From Pyropia haitanensis (taxonomy: Eukaryota > Rhodophyta > Bangiophyceae > Bangiales > Bangiaceae), in assembly GCA_008729055.1 (NCBI GenBank), contig SDUX01000008.1, positions 4,613,756-4,677,755 of the forward strand: a stretch of DNA of 64,000 nucleotides, read 5' to 3'. Position 1 is the stretch's first letter. Every line of letters begins with the position of its first letter. Positions 32,993-42,972 of this stretch are shown one piece after another. The position numbers were made by a program, and so were the translations under genes. Below the pieces are notes generated by a model. That model worked only from the letters and a program-made list of their open reading frames with translations. It ran no database searches and was not told the DNA's origin.

Positions 32993-33145
32993 CAGCTGCT
33001 CGCTGCTCAGCACTGGCACGTCTTTGAGCGCATTGGGCAAAAGGTCCACGTGGTCCCTCATCGGGGAGTGCACCTCCAGATGCTGGGGTAGCAGCGCGCA
33101 CCTATTCTTGGACTTGACGTTCCCCGCCATTAAAGAGTCCCTCTC
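32993..33145 (-). pseudogene. Histone H2A-like remnant joined to element sequence
   Basis: The minus-strand frame reads LMAGNVKSKNRCALLPQHLE then V, SPMRDHVDLL and VPVLSSEQLA. It lines up with the core of histone H2A (LAGNAARDNKKTRI.PRHLQLAIRNDEEL). The N-terminal half of the histone fold is not convincingly present, and 3' of SSEQ the frame continues into the TGGCAAGTAA inverted repeat and then the small element, stopping at 32816. It is either a decayed H2A copy interrupted by the insertion or a divergent H2A-like gene. Upstream sequence is poly-Ala coding. Similarity is modest, so the assignment is tentative. Confidence 0.35.
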
Positions 33146-35149
33146 CGACGCCGCCGGGGACCCAACGGCGCCCAGAAGGGAGCACGCGACCTCCGCTCCG
33201 CCCCGGAGCGCCGCCGCTGCCGCTGCCGCCGCCGCCGCCGCCGCCGCCGCAGCCGCCGCCGCAGCCGCCAGCCAGAGTAGGAGGGCGCGCGCGTGGGCGC
33301 CCGACGCCACACACCCTCGCCGGGCGCCGGCTGCGTTGGCCACACGCAGCCGCCGCGCGCCCGCCTTCCCCAAGCGCCCGCCGCAGTTGGCGGCCAGGCG
33401 GGCTTCCAGCAGCACGACCCGCGCGGACGCCTCCGCCGCCGCGCCCACAGCCGGAGGCGTGAGCAGCGCTTCCTGCCCGTCTGCGAGCAGGCGAGGCGGG
33501 AAGCGGGGGCGGCGGCGTCGGCGGCTGAATCGTACTTCTCGAGGGTCCAGCGCATTTGCGTACTCAAAAGTCGTACTTCTCGATTTTACGCGCCAGACCC
33601 GACTTCAAACGTACATTTCCCTTTCTGGTGGGGCGGCTGCGTGCTTCTGCCTAGGCGAAGAAGTGACAAGAAACCGCGTATACGCTTAAAATCCATGCGC
33701 AACTACGCTTGATGGAAGTACGCTTGAAAACCCTTGGTGCAGACAGGCTGTCGCCCTGTAGAGCCATGTATCCCCCGTCTTTGAACAAGGGTTTGGCAGG
33801 TTTGGAGGCGCATGCTTTGAGCCAGTCAGCTGCGCCCACGTGGGTATTCAGCGTCAACAAGACGGCGAGTTGGTCGCGACCAGGTTTGACGTGGGTGGGG
33901 GGAGCTTTCCCAGTAGAGATTGACCGGAGACGGCCGGGTCAGCTCTTTTAGAACTCGACTGATTCGTACCTTGGTGGACGTCGCCGTCGTCTTCTCAACG
34001 TGGCGTGTGCTCCTCCACACAGAGTGCAGCCTTGTGGTCGAGGCCATCGATGCACGTCGGTGCTTCCGCCTGACGGCCCAATCGTCGAACCAGGGTGTCC
34101 TTTTCTTGGGTATCTGTGGCAGGCCGTCAAATCTACGGAGCCACCCGGCCGCCGCCGGGCTCCCACGTGTGCGCACCCGGTTTGGTGACGCCGATCTTGC
34201 AGCGTTCGCGATCTTGACCACACCTGGGCTGCCCCGTCCAGCCTAGATTTATTCGTTTGACCGCGCAGCCGGCGGGGGTGGAGTTGGCGGGGACAGCCGC
34301 GAGTCGAGGCGACGACTGCCCTTGTCTGGCCACACGCCCCCCCCCTCTGGGCAGACATCTGGAGGCCAAGTGGCAGGGACACCCTCGGTCGACGCCTCCC
34401 CCACCCCCTTGCCGTGCGCGACAGAGGGCGCGGACGAAGCGCGGCGTGCGGCGTGTGCGGTGCGGTGCCCCGCCAAATGGAACCGCCCTGGCCGCTGGTG
34501 CGCGCGCGCCCCGCCGGGCGCCGCCGCCGCCGCGCGGCCGCGCGGTCGCGCCGCGCACGTGGCCGCCACGGCCGCCGCGGCGCGGGCGCGCACAGATTTA
34601 CCCGCCGATATGCCGCCGCATCGCCCGCCCGCCCGCCCGTGGCGGCGGATACAGTGCCGGCGGCGGGCCGATTGGGTGGGGAGGGGGCGACGCCTCGCGG
34701 GGCGCGCGACAGCGTGGTCGGGTCGTTTGCGGCGCCGCCCGCCCCCGCGCCGGTGTGGTGCGCGCATCCCGGCGGGGTGTGCGTATCCTGGCGTGGTGTG
34801 CGGCCGGCGGTGCGGCCGCGCGACCCTGCGCCACGCCGCCCCCCCCGCTCTCCCCCGGCGCCCCGTCCCCCCTCCTCCCCCACCTGCCACGTCGCTGCCC
34901 GTGCGCCTCCCCCTCCCTCCAACGACGCGCCCCCCCCGACCCCCCCGGCCCCCCCGCCTCCCCAGCGCCCGCGTCGGCATCCCCGCTACGCCCGCCACCC
35001 ACCGCCGCCGCGTCCGCCACCATCCCGGCTGCTTCCGCCGCCACCTCGCCCTGCGCCCTCCACCACCACCCACCGCTCCTCCCACCGTGGCTTGCTGTTG
35101 GTTTCCAGCCGGACGGGAGCGGCAGGGGACGCCGCCGCGTAAGTCTGGC

Positions 35150-35180
<31 letters not shown>

Positions 35181-35510
35181 GGGTGGCCGGGTAGCGGACG
35201 GGAACGGGCGGCTGGGCGGTGTGTTGGACGGAAGCGACAGGCGCGGGGGGGCGGGGGGCGGGGGGGGGACACACCCGCCGCCCGCCCCGTTCTATTCACG
35301 CCGCGTCCGCCCTGGGACGTGCACGCGCAGCCGCTCTGCTCCCCCCCACGGGCGCGGAAGTCCCCCCATCTCCTTGCGCCGCCCCCCTCACGCCACCGCC
35401 GCGGCGGCTGGCAGCGGCCCCGGCGCGCGCGGCGGCGCGTGCGACTGCGCCGCCGCCTTCCTTCCCCTCCTGCGCCCTTCCCCCCTTCCCTCCGTTTTCC
35501 CCCCCGTGGG
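33146..35510. other. Intergenic, no firm gene
   Basis: CCG-repeat at 33224-33260, mid-GC stretch 33540-34250, then C-rich sequence. A run of 29 G lies at 35151-35179, about 330 bp upstream of the next candidate ATG. No recognised domain. Confidence 0.5.
35151..35179 (+). repeat. Poly(G) tract of 29
   Basis: This is the longest G run in the window, with GGCA on its left and CGGG on its right. It lies in the upstream region of the duplicated two-part gene. Confidence 0.85.
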
Positions 35511-37237
35511 ATGGAGCCACCGCCGTACCCTCCCCCCTCGGACGGTTCCTCTGCATCGCCAAACGGCAAAGGCGACGGCGGCGGCGGTGGCGGCGGCGGT
35601 GGCGGCGGCGGCGACGGCAGCGACGGCCAGCACCCTCCTCTTCCTCCTCCTCCCCCCCCTCCCGTCGCTCTGCACCGGAGGCGACGGCCAGGCGGTGGCG
35701 GTCACCCCCCGTCCTCCTCGCGGCAGGGGGCAGCGGCGGGTGCGCCGTCACCGCGCCCGCTGCTGCCCGCGCGCCGCCCCGCTGCGGATGGGGTGGGCGG
35801 ACCGGCGAGGGTGGGGGGGGTGGCGGGGTTGGGTCGCCCTCATGGCGGGCGTCGCCGCGCCTCCTCGGGAGCGGCAGCGGCGACGGCCGCGGCGGCGGCA
35901 GCGGCGGCGGCAGCGGCGGAGGGGGAGGTGCGCCGCCTCTACTACGGCGGTGGCGGTCGTCGCCGGCAGCGTCCCCGGCGGGAGGTGGGGGCGCCCCGCC
36001 GCCGTCGCCGCCGCCGCCGCTGCCGCCGCCGCTGCCGCCGCCTCTGCCGCCGCCGCTGCCACACAGTATCGGCGGCGGGTGGAGCGCGGGCGGCTCGCCG
36101 CCCGGTGGCGTGGGCGGCGTCCCGGCGCGGGGGACGGGGGCGGTGCCGCCAGAGCGGCCGGTCTTCTCCCTCCCGCCCCTGCGCGATGGCGGCGCCGCGT
36201 CGCCGGCGCCGTCCCCGCGACGCCCGCCACGGGGGGCTGGTGGCACCGGGCAGGCGCTGTCGCCGGCCGGTGGCGCGGGCGCTGCGGCGCTGCCGCCGCT
36301 GCCGCCCCCCGTGTCCCTCTCGTACCATCCTGCCCGGATCCCCGGCGGTGGGCCGTATGGGAGCCCATCAGGCGCTACCGTCACGGGCGCGGCGGCTGGC
36401 ACCGCCGCGACGGCGGCGGCGGCGGCGACGACGAATGCCGTGGCGGCCGCCGCGTCGTCGTCACCATCAGCGGGGGTGCCGGGCGATGCCGGTGCCGGTG
36501 CGGGCGCGGGTGCGGGTGCCGGTGCGGGCGCGGATGGCGCCGCCGCCGCCGCTAGGCTGCCTCCCACGGGGGGGGGAGTGGCGGTGGTGTCGCCGCTGCA
36601 GGCTCTCTCCGAGGCGCTGTGGGATGCGGGCTGGCACGCCGCGCGGGTGGTGCTGTCGGTCGGGTCCGGCCCGAGGGGGGAGCCAGGCGTGGGGGGTGCC
36701 GCCGCTGCGGGGGGGGGGGCGGGCTGGACCGTCACCGTAACGACGGCGCCGCTGGGTGAGGGGGAGAGGGACGGGGGGAGTGGGGGGGATGGGGGAGGTG
36801 CACCGCTCCCCAGGTTGCCGGGCGGCGGGGTGGCGAGGGGAAACGGCGGCGGTGGCGGCGGCGGCGGCAGTGGCAATGGCGGCGGCGGCGACCGGCCGCG
36901 CCAGCGGCCCGTGACGGCCGAGGTGTCTGACGCGGTGCGGCGGGCGGCGGTCGGGGTGCAGGCGGGTGGGTGGCTGCTGAGCAACGTGGAGCTGTGCCCC
37001 CTGGAGAGGTGGGTGGGGCCACCCCCGGGAGGAGGAGGCGGGAGCGGCGCCCGCAGCGGGGGGGGGGGCGCCCCCCCTATATGGACCCCCACCACCGACG
37101 TGCACGTCCGCGTCGTGGACGGGTGGGGGGGGGGGCGGGGGGGGGGGACGGCTCTGCGCCACCGGGTGCGCCGGCGAGCGATGCCCGGGGGCGCGCCCCG
37201 GCCAGAGCTGCTGCTGTGGCGGCCCAGCAGCCGATGG
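35511..37237 (+). CDS. Unrecognised domain exon, copy 1 (paired with C2H2 exon)
   Basis: The candidate start is ATG 35511 (MEPPPYPPPSDGSSASPNGK), followed by poly-Gly. Between about 35.6 and 36.0 kb the useful frame changes, probably at a G- or CGG-run. The later part contains two segments shared with the paralogue at 46.1 kb: ALSEALWDAGWHAARVVLSV (36600-36665) and VTAEVSDAVRRAAVGVQAGG plus WLLSNVELCPLERW (36911-37013). The exon ends CGATGG|GTACGTT, a good donor, also present at the same place in the paralogue. Between the blocks are Gly/Pro-rich linkers. It matches no family I recognise. It probably forms the N-terminal part of the downstream zinc-finger gene, but as written the donor phase does not fit. 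Confidence 0.45.
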
Positions 37238-38039
37238 GTACGTTAGGTAACGGGAGTGTCTCGGGGGGCGGGGGGGCGCGCGTGCGTGGCGGGGTGTTGT
37301 GGGGGGAACGGAGGCTGGACTGGCCTGGTGGGGGCGGTGCTGTGGGGGTTTGTCTTCCCCGGTGGGGTGGCACGCCCCACGCGGCGGTCGCCGGGGTGGG
37401 TGCCGCACGAGCGGCGGACCTCGTGCGGTGCACGCGGTGCCGAATGCATGGCGGGCCGCCGCCATGCCGCCGGCGTGCCGCCGGCGTGCCATTGCCGGCG
37501 TCGGGGGCGACGGGAAGGGACGACCCGCCGTGGACTGCAGCCGTTTGGTGCTGTGCGGGGTGAGGGGGACGCGGGGGAGGGCGCGGGGGACGCTGGCGGC
37601 TCCGCGCGCCCGCGCCGCTGCCGACCGCGGGCGCTCGTCGCCCCCGCGGCGGCGCCGCCGTTTGTTTCCCGTCTGGCGGCTGCCGCGGCAGCTGACAGCC
37701 GCGTCGCGGGGTAGGGCGACAGGCGACGCACTCGCAAAACGCGCATGAAGCGACTCACCCGTGATCCGCGTCGCCCGCCGTGTGCTATGGGATCCATGGT
37801 GCCGTCGGGGAGGTCCCGCGTGCCGGCGCGGGACCCACCCGACTGTGTGGCCTTCCCTCGTGGCGATACCGTATGACGCTCCCCGCCGCCCCCCCCCCCC
37901 CTCCTCGACCCGTGTGCGGGTGTTTTTCTTTAGCGCTGGCTGCTGCCGCCCTCCCCCCCCCCACCCCTCCCCCCCCTCCCCCTCCGCCGCCTCCACCCCT
38001 TCCCCACCCCCCCCCCCCACGCTCTCCCCCGACGCCGCC

Positions 38040-39680
38040 ATGCTCGCGCTCCTGTCCTCCTCGTACGCCGCGCATCAGGCGCGCGCCTACCCGTACGGCA
38101 GCCTCCTCGGCTCGTTGCCCGTCGCGCCGCCGCCACCGCCGGCGGTGCTCTACTCGTGGCCGCCGCCACCGGGGCCACCGCCGCCCGGGCCACCGCCGCC
38201 GGGGCCGCCGGGACCGCCGCCGCCGCCACCACCGCCGCCACCACCGCCGCCGGGGCTGGTACCAGCACCGAATGGCGCGCCGCCGGCGGTGCCGCCGCCA
38301 CCCCACCCGCCGCCGCCGCCGCCACCGCCACCGCCGCCGCAGCCTCCACCGCCCATCAGCCTGTCGCCGCCACCATCTGGGGGAGGAGGGTACCTGCCCC
38401 CCGTGCTGCTTCCCGGCCCACCGGCCGCGCCGGCGCCGTTGGTGCCTGCGGGAGCGGCCGGCGCGGTCATGGGTGGTGGCGGCGGCGGCGGTGGTGGCGG
38501 CGGCGGTGGGGGGCGCGTTGGCGGTGGCGGCCGCGGCGGCTTGTCGGTGGCCACGTCGGCGGCGGGCGCGCCGGGCGCGGCTGACCCGTACGGGTGCCCC
38601 ATGTGCGTCGCGGCCTTCTCGCACCAGGCGTACCTCGCGTCGCACCTGACGGTCGCGCACGACGCGCCGCTGGCGCTGCCGCCAGGGGGGGCGGCGGCGG
38701 CGGCGGTGGCGGCGGCGGCGGTGCCACCAGCGCCGCCCCCGCCACCCCCGACGCCGCGGCAACCATCCCTGCCCCCCGGCCACGCGTCGCGGCCGGGGCC
38801 GCCGGCGGTCGGGGGGTACCCCCTGCCTTCCCCGCTGGGGTTTAGCGCGACCCCCGCGCGGGGGTACCCGCACTCCCCCCCCGGGGCGCCGGTCGGCCCA
38901 CCGCCCATCGCCATGGGCATGCCAGTAGAGCCGCACCGTGCGCCCGGGCTGCACGCCGGCGGCGCCGACGGGCGCTCCTCGTACGATGGCAATGGGGGGG
39001 GGATGGGCGGCCTCCACGGCCTTCCGTCCCCGTCGGCCGACGCCCTGCGCGTGGCGTCACCACAGGCGCTGGGGGCACCCCCCACTATGGCGCGCCCGCG
39101 GTTGCACGCGGCGGCGCCGACGGTGCACGCAGCCGGCGGCGGCGGCGGCGGCGGCAGCGGGGGCACCGACGGGGCACCGCCGGCCGGGTCCGCGCCGGGC
39201 TCCCCCCCCGAGCTGCGCGGGACGGCAGCGGCGGCGGCGCCGCCGCCGCCGCCCAAGCTCGACGCCCGCCGAGCCGCGTCGGCGGCGCGTCCCTACCCGT
39301 GCTCCATCTGTGGCGCGTCGTTTGCACTCGCGTACAACCTCAAGACCCACACCCGGACGGTGCATCTAAAAGAGAAGCCCCACTGGTGCCGTGTGTGCAA
39401 CCAGGCATTTGGGGAGAAGGGCAACCTCGCGCGCCACGTGGCCGCACGCCACGGGAGCGGCAAGCGGTTCAGCTGCGAGTGGTGCGACGCGCGCTTCCAC
39501 CGCAAGGCCCACATGGTTGAGCACATGTCGTCGGCGCACGGGGTGGAGCGACCGAGGGGGAAGCGGGGGGGGCGCGCCGGCGGCGGCGTCAGCAGCGGCG
39601 GCGACGGCGGCGGCGTGACCGCCGCGTGGGAAGGGGGGGGGGAGCGGGGGGGGGCGCCCCGGCTGGGATGCCGTCGTTAG
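38040..39680 (+). CDS. C2H2 zinc-finger protein, copy 1 (1 + 3 fingers)
   Basis: From ATG 38040 (MLALLSSSYAAHQARAYPYG) 546 residues are encoded. Residues about 40-110 are poly-Pro and 145-165 poly-Gly. A single finger at about 184-206 is CPMCVAAFSHQAYLASHLTV with AH. From residue 421 three tandem fingers follow: CSICGASFALAYNLKTHTRT, CRVCNQAFGEKGNLARHVAA and CEWCDARFHRKAHMVEHMSS, joined by KEKPHW and GSGKRFS linkers. This is a DNA-binding array, so a nuclear regulator is likely. G-runs at about 39637-39656 follow the last finger. The frame then ends at 39680, while the neighbouring frame stays open to 40219 with a Gly-rich tail, so the real C-terminus may be longer. An acceptor TTTTTCTTTAG at 37933 suggests an upstream exon. 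Confidence 0.8.
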   Translation: MLALLSSSYAAHQARAYPYGSLLGSLPVAPPPPPAVLYSWPPPPGPPPPGPPPPGPPGPPPPPPPPPPPPPGLVPAPNGAPPAVPPPPHPPPPPPPPPPPQPPPPISLSPPPSGGGGYLPPVLLPGPPAAPAPLVPAGAAGAVMGGGGGGGGGGGGGGRVGGGGRGGLSVATSAAGAPGAADPYGCPMCVAAFSHQAYLASHLTVAHDAPLALPPGGAAAAAVAAAAVPPAPPPPPPTPRQPSLPPGHASRPGPPAVGGYPLPSPLGFSATPARGYPHSPPGAPVGPPPIAMGMPVEPHRAPGLHAGGADGRSSYDGNGGGMGGLHGLPSPSADALRVASPQALGAPPTMARPRLHAAAPTVHAAGGGGGGGSGGTDGAPPAGSAPGSPPELRGTAAAAAPPPPPKLDARRAASAARPYPCSICGASFALAYNLKTHTRTVHLKEKPHWCRVCNQAFGEKGNLARHVAARHGSGKRFSCEWCDARFHRKAHMVEHMSSAHGVERPRGKRGGRAGGGVSSGGDGGGVTAAWEGGGERGGAPRLGCRR

Positions 39681-39848
39681 CAGCCAGGGCCGACGGAGGC
39701 GTTCCGTATGCGGATGGCCGAAACGCTGGGGACCACGCTCTTGGGCGGGGGCTCATGGGGAGCGTAGACTACCGCGGCGGCATGGGCGGCAGTGGGGTTG
39801 GCGGCTGGGCTGGCGGCGGCAGCAGCAGCGGCGGCGGTGGCGGTGGCA

Positions 39849-39883
<35 letters not shown>

Positions 39884-40515
39884 AGCGGTGGCGGCAGCGG
39901 TGGCGGTGGCGGTGGTGGTGGCAATGGATCCGGCATTGCCCTTGGCAGGGCCCGCGGGGAGGCCAGCGCCAAACTCGATACACGCGGCCACCGCGGCCCA
40001 GGCGGCCACGGGCAAAACGCTGGCGGCCAGGATGGCCGTGAGGATGGGGGCGGCGGCGGCAGTGACAGCGGCGGCATGGACGGCGGCGGCGGCGGCGACG
40101 GCGACGGCGGCACTGGCGGCGGCGGCGGCACCCGCCGCCGCGGCGGCCATCCTGGTGGCGGCGGCTCTGGCAGCGACGGCAGCCCGGGCGGCGGCCGCCG
40201 GGTGGGCGTGAACGGCTAGCTTGCACCCGCGCTTCGCTTTAGGGACAGCGGCGGCGGGGGCGAGCGGATGCATGCCGCGCTCGTGGCCGACACGCCACGT
40301 GGGTGGGTCCCTTGCGGGATCTTGCGCGTCGGGAGTCTGAGAACCAGTACGGTGCCATACCAGCGAAAGCACCCGCTCCATCGTTTGCCGCGCACCCGCC
40401 GAAACGCATTCGTCAGCTGGAAATGACTTCCCGTGACACCAGGCGACGTCCCAGCACTCTCATCGTGGCTACCCCACGAAGGCACCCTCCCGGACCCCCT
40501 TCCCCACCTTCTCCC

Positions 40516-42972
40516 TCAGTCTTTGTGTGCGAGGCGCTTGGCCACGTCGGTGGCGCCAAAGCGGCGCACGGCGACGCCCAGCGCAGCCACCCCCCACCCG
40601 CCGACAGCGGCCACCACCGCCGACACAGCTGCCATGGCAGGCTGCACGGCCGCCGCCGGCGCCGCCACCCCGGTCACCGCCACCGCCGCGGCAGCCGCCG
40701 CGAGCACCGCCACCACTACCCGGGCGGCGACCAGGCGCGCCACCGCCGTCCGGCAGATGACGCAGTCGCGGACGTGTGTGTTGTACCGGTCCACCGCCAC
40801 CTCGGCGGGGGAGAGGGGCCGGCCGCCCAGACCGACAAGCGTGTCGGCAGCGAGCAGGCCGCCGGCAGGGGCCAAGGGCGCCCACGGGATGGCCCCGCCC
40901 TCCCGGTCCAGCCACTGGCGGTAGCGCAGGACGAGCGCGTCGGCCTCCCCAGCGACCAGGTGGTAGGCCGCCCGCCACCCCCCCGCCGCCGCCACCCGCT
41001 GCTCCTGCCCAGCCAGCATCGCGTTGTCCCCATCCAAGACGACGTTCACCGCCTGGTGAGACAGCACCGCCGGCCGCAGCCGAAACAGGAACCCCTTCCA
41101 CCCCGTCATCCGGGGAACGTTCATGGCAATGACCAGCCGCGTCTCGCCGGGCCGCGACGGGACACCCGAAATCCACAGGCACAGGGAGCGGACCTTGGGG
41201 GGGAGGCCCCCCCGCGGGTGGGGGGCGGGGGGACAACCCGCATCTGGTAAACGACCGTGAAGGGGGGGCGAAAGGAGATGCGGCTCATCGGCGACGCTGC
41301 CGCAGCTGTCGTCGGGTAGTAGTGGGCGCCAAAGGCGCCCGACGGGTTGGCGGCGATGCCCCCGCCGCCGCCGCCGCCGCCCCCCCGCCCCGCACCGCTG
41401 GCCACCGCCTCGGCCCACACGCGCTCCGCGTCAAGGTTCAGGGGCACAAACTGGCCCGCCCCCGCCGCGTCGGCGTGCGTCGACGTCCACCCGTCTGGGC
41501 CGCCATCCATCGTCGCTGCGTCCACCGGGACAAACCGGAACTTGATGGGCACCGCCATGGACCGGCGGCCCTGGTCCGTCCCGTGGTGCGCAACTTGCAC
41601 ATGGGCAGGGTCTAGCACGTTCTCCACGAGGGTGGTCGGATCGTACGGGAGGATGCGAACGACGTCCCGGAAGGAGGTGGCCTCCCGGTTTTGAAAGTCG
41701 TAGGGAATGTAGGGGGGGGGCGCGATCGCGGCGGTCGCGGCGTCCCCGCCAAACACCCACAGCCGGCCGGCCACCACCTTGGTCGCGTACGTGCGAGAGA
41801 CGGACGCGGCGCGGGGGAGGCCGCCTGACGGGCTGGGGGGGCGCTGGGGGATCCCCACGCACCCGCCGCAGCCGTTAAACTCCCAACCCTACGTACCCGC
41901 ACCCCCCGGCAGGCAGACAGCAGACGCGCGCGCGGGCGCACCACCACCCGCACGGGCGTCGAGGAAGTCAGAGGCGCACGCCGGTGGGGAGAGAAAACAA
42001 AGGAAGGGCGCATCGGTGGGTCAGAAAACGGGTCTCGGCCGTGGCTACTGAAGTGGGCGCTGGCCCTACCGGGGAGCCCGCCCACCCCCTGACGGTGCGC
42101 CACACTTGCGACAGCAGCCGAGTTGGCTGCGCGACACTCACCCCCCCAACCCCCCACCACACCCCCTTCCTACCCCGCCGACGTACATGATACCCACAAG
42201 CAATGGCCGCCGGCTTGTCCCCCACCGCCGGCAACACCCGCCCCTCGGACAGCGGCGCTCCCCGGTGGGGGCACACGTCGGCGAGCACAGACCACCCACA
42301 CCCGCCCGCGTCCGCGTCCCCCCGCCCACCCGCCGCGCGCGGGCCGCCCGCACCGCCTGCCCACCACACCACCAGCGGGTGGCCGAGGAGCCAAAAGGGC
42401 GTCGCGACCGCCGCGTCCAGGTCCCGCACGTAAAAGATGGGGTACCACTGGTTGACATAGTCAAACGTGCCGGCCGGTGCCGCCGCCGCCGCCGCCGCCG
42501 TTGCCGTCGTCGCCACGGCCGCGGCGGTCGTCCCCGCGGGGGGGGCCGCCTGTGCCGCCGCGCGCGCTCCGGCAGCGGGCGCCGCGTCGGCAGCGGCAGC
42601 GGCAGCGGCGGCGGTGGCGGCGGCGGTGGCGGTGGCTGGGGCGGTGGGGGCCGCCGCCGACGGGGCGCCCCCTACCCCCCCTGCGCACCCCTCGTAACCG
42701 GTCGGGGAGGTCCAGCCGCCGCCCGCAGGGCCAGCGGCGGCCGGGCTGCCAGCGGCCGCCACGGGCGCCGTCCGCGGCAGCCGCGCCGCGCGGCCGCGGC
42801 AGGGGAAGGGCACCCGCCGCGGCAGCGCCGCCAGCCGCGGCCGCAGCGCAAGGCGCCGCGCGGTGCGGCGCGGCGCGGCGGCGCCGCCCAGAACCAGGCG
42901 GGCGGCGACAAAGGCGGCGGCGGCGGTCGATGCCGCCGCCGCCGCAGACGGCGGCCCCGCCGGCTCCGCCAT
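40516..42972 (-). CDS. Rieske [2Fe-2S] oxygenase of the PAO/TIC55/PTC52 family, plastid
   Basis: Exon 1 (42187-42972) and a second coding segment from 41888 down to 40516 flank a 298-bp intron (CAT|GTACGT, TACGTAG|GGT). The Rieske centre is CPH (Cys234, His236) and CGYH (Cys259, His262), followed by GWEFNGCGGC. The mononuclear iron site is ENVLDPAHVQVAHHG, with the family's N..D..H....H spacing. Near the C-terminus are DGDNAMLAGQE, the YNTHVRDCVICRTA motif with the CxxC typical of PAO/TIC55/PTC52, and two hydrophobic spans. The Ala/Arg-rich first 90 residues can serve as a transit peptide. Members act on chlorophyll derivatives or at the envelope; substrate is not assigned. At about 41200-41235, a stretch of C/G runs, the frame slips by one, between VVYQM and KVRSLCLWISGVPSRPGETR. 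This is presumably a sequence indel. Confidence 0.85.

Larger units (their letters stand above)
31507..32994. mobile_element. Possible larger inverted-repeat element hosting a nested small element
   Basis: The left end begins TGGCAAGTAATCCGAC and the right end, reversed, begins TGGCAAGTAACTCGAC. Both continue with GTATCTCGAC and GTCGAGATAC motifs within 60-120 bases. TGGCAAGTAA also recurs internally near 31606. The interval contains the complete small element 32084-32839, which therefore inserted later. No target-site duplication is evident at the outer ends, so the boundaries are provisional. A minus-strand frame within it (stop at 31496, Met near 31834) carries a basic ATKKPRRLWRP motif. 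Confidence 0.4.
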
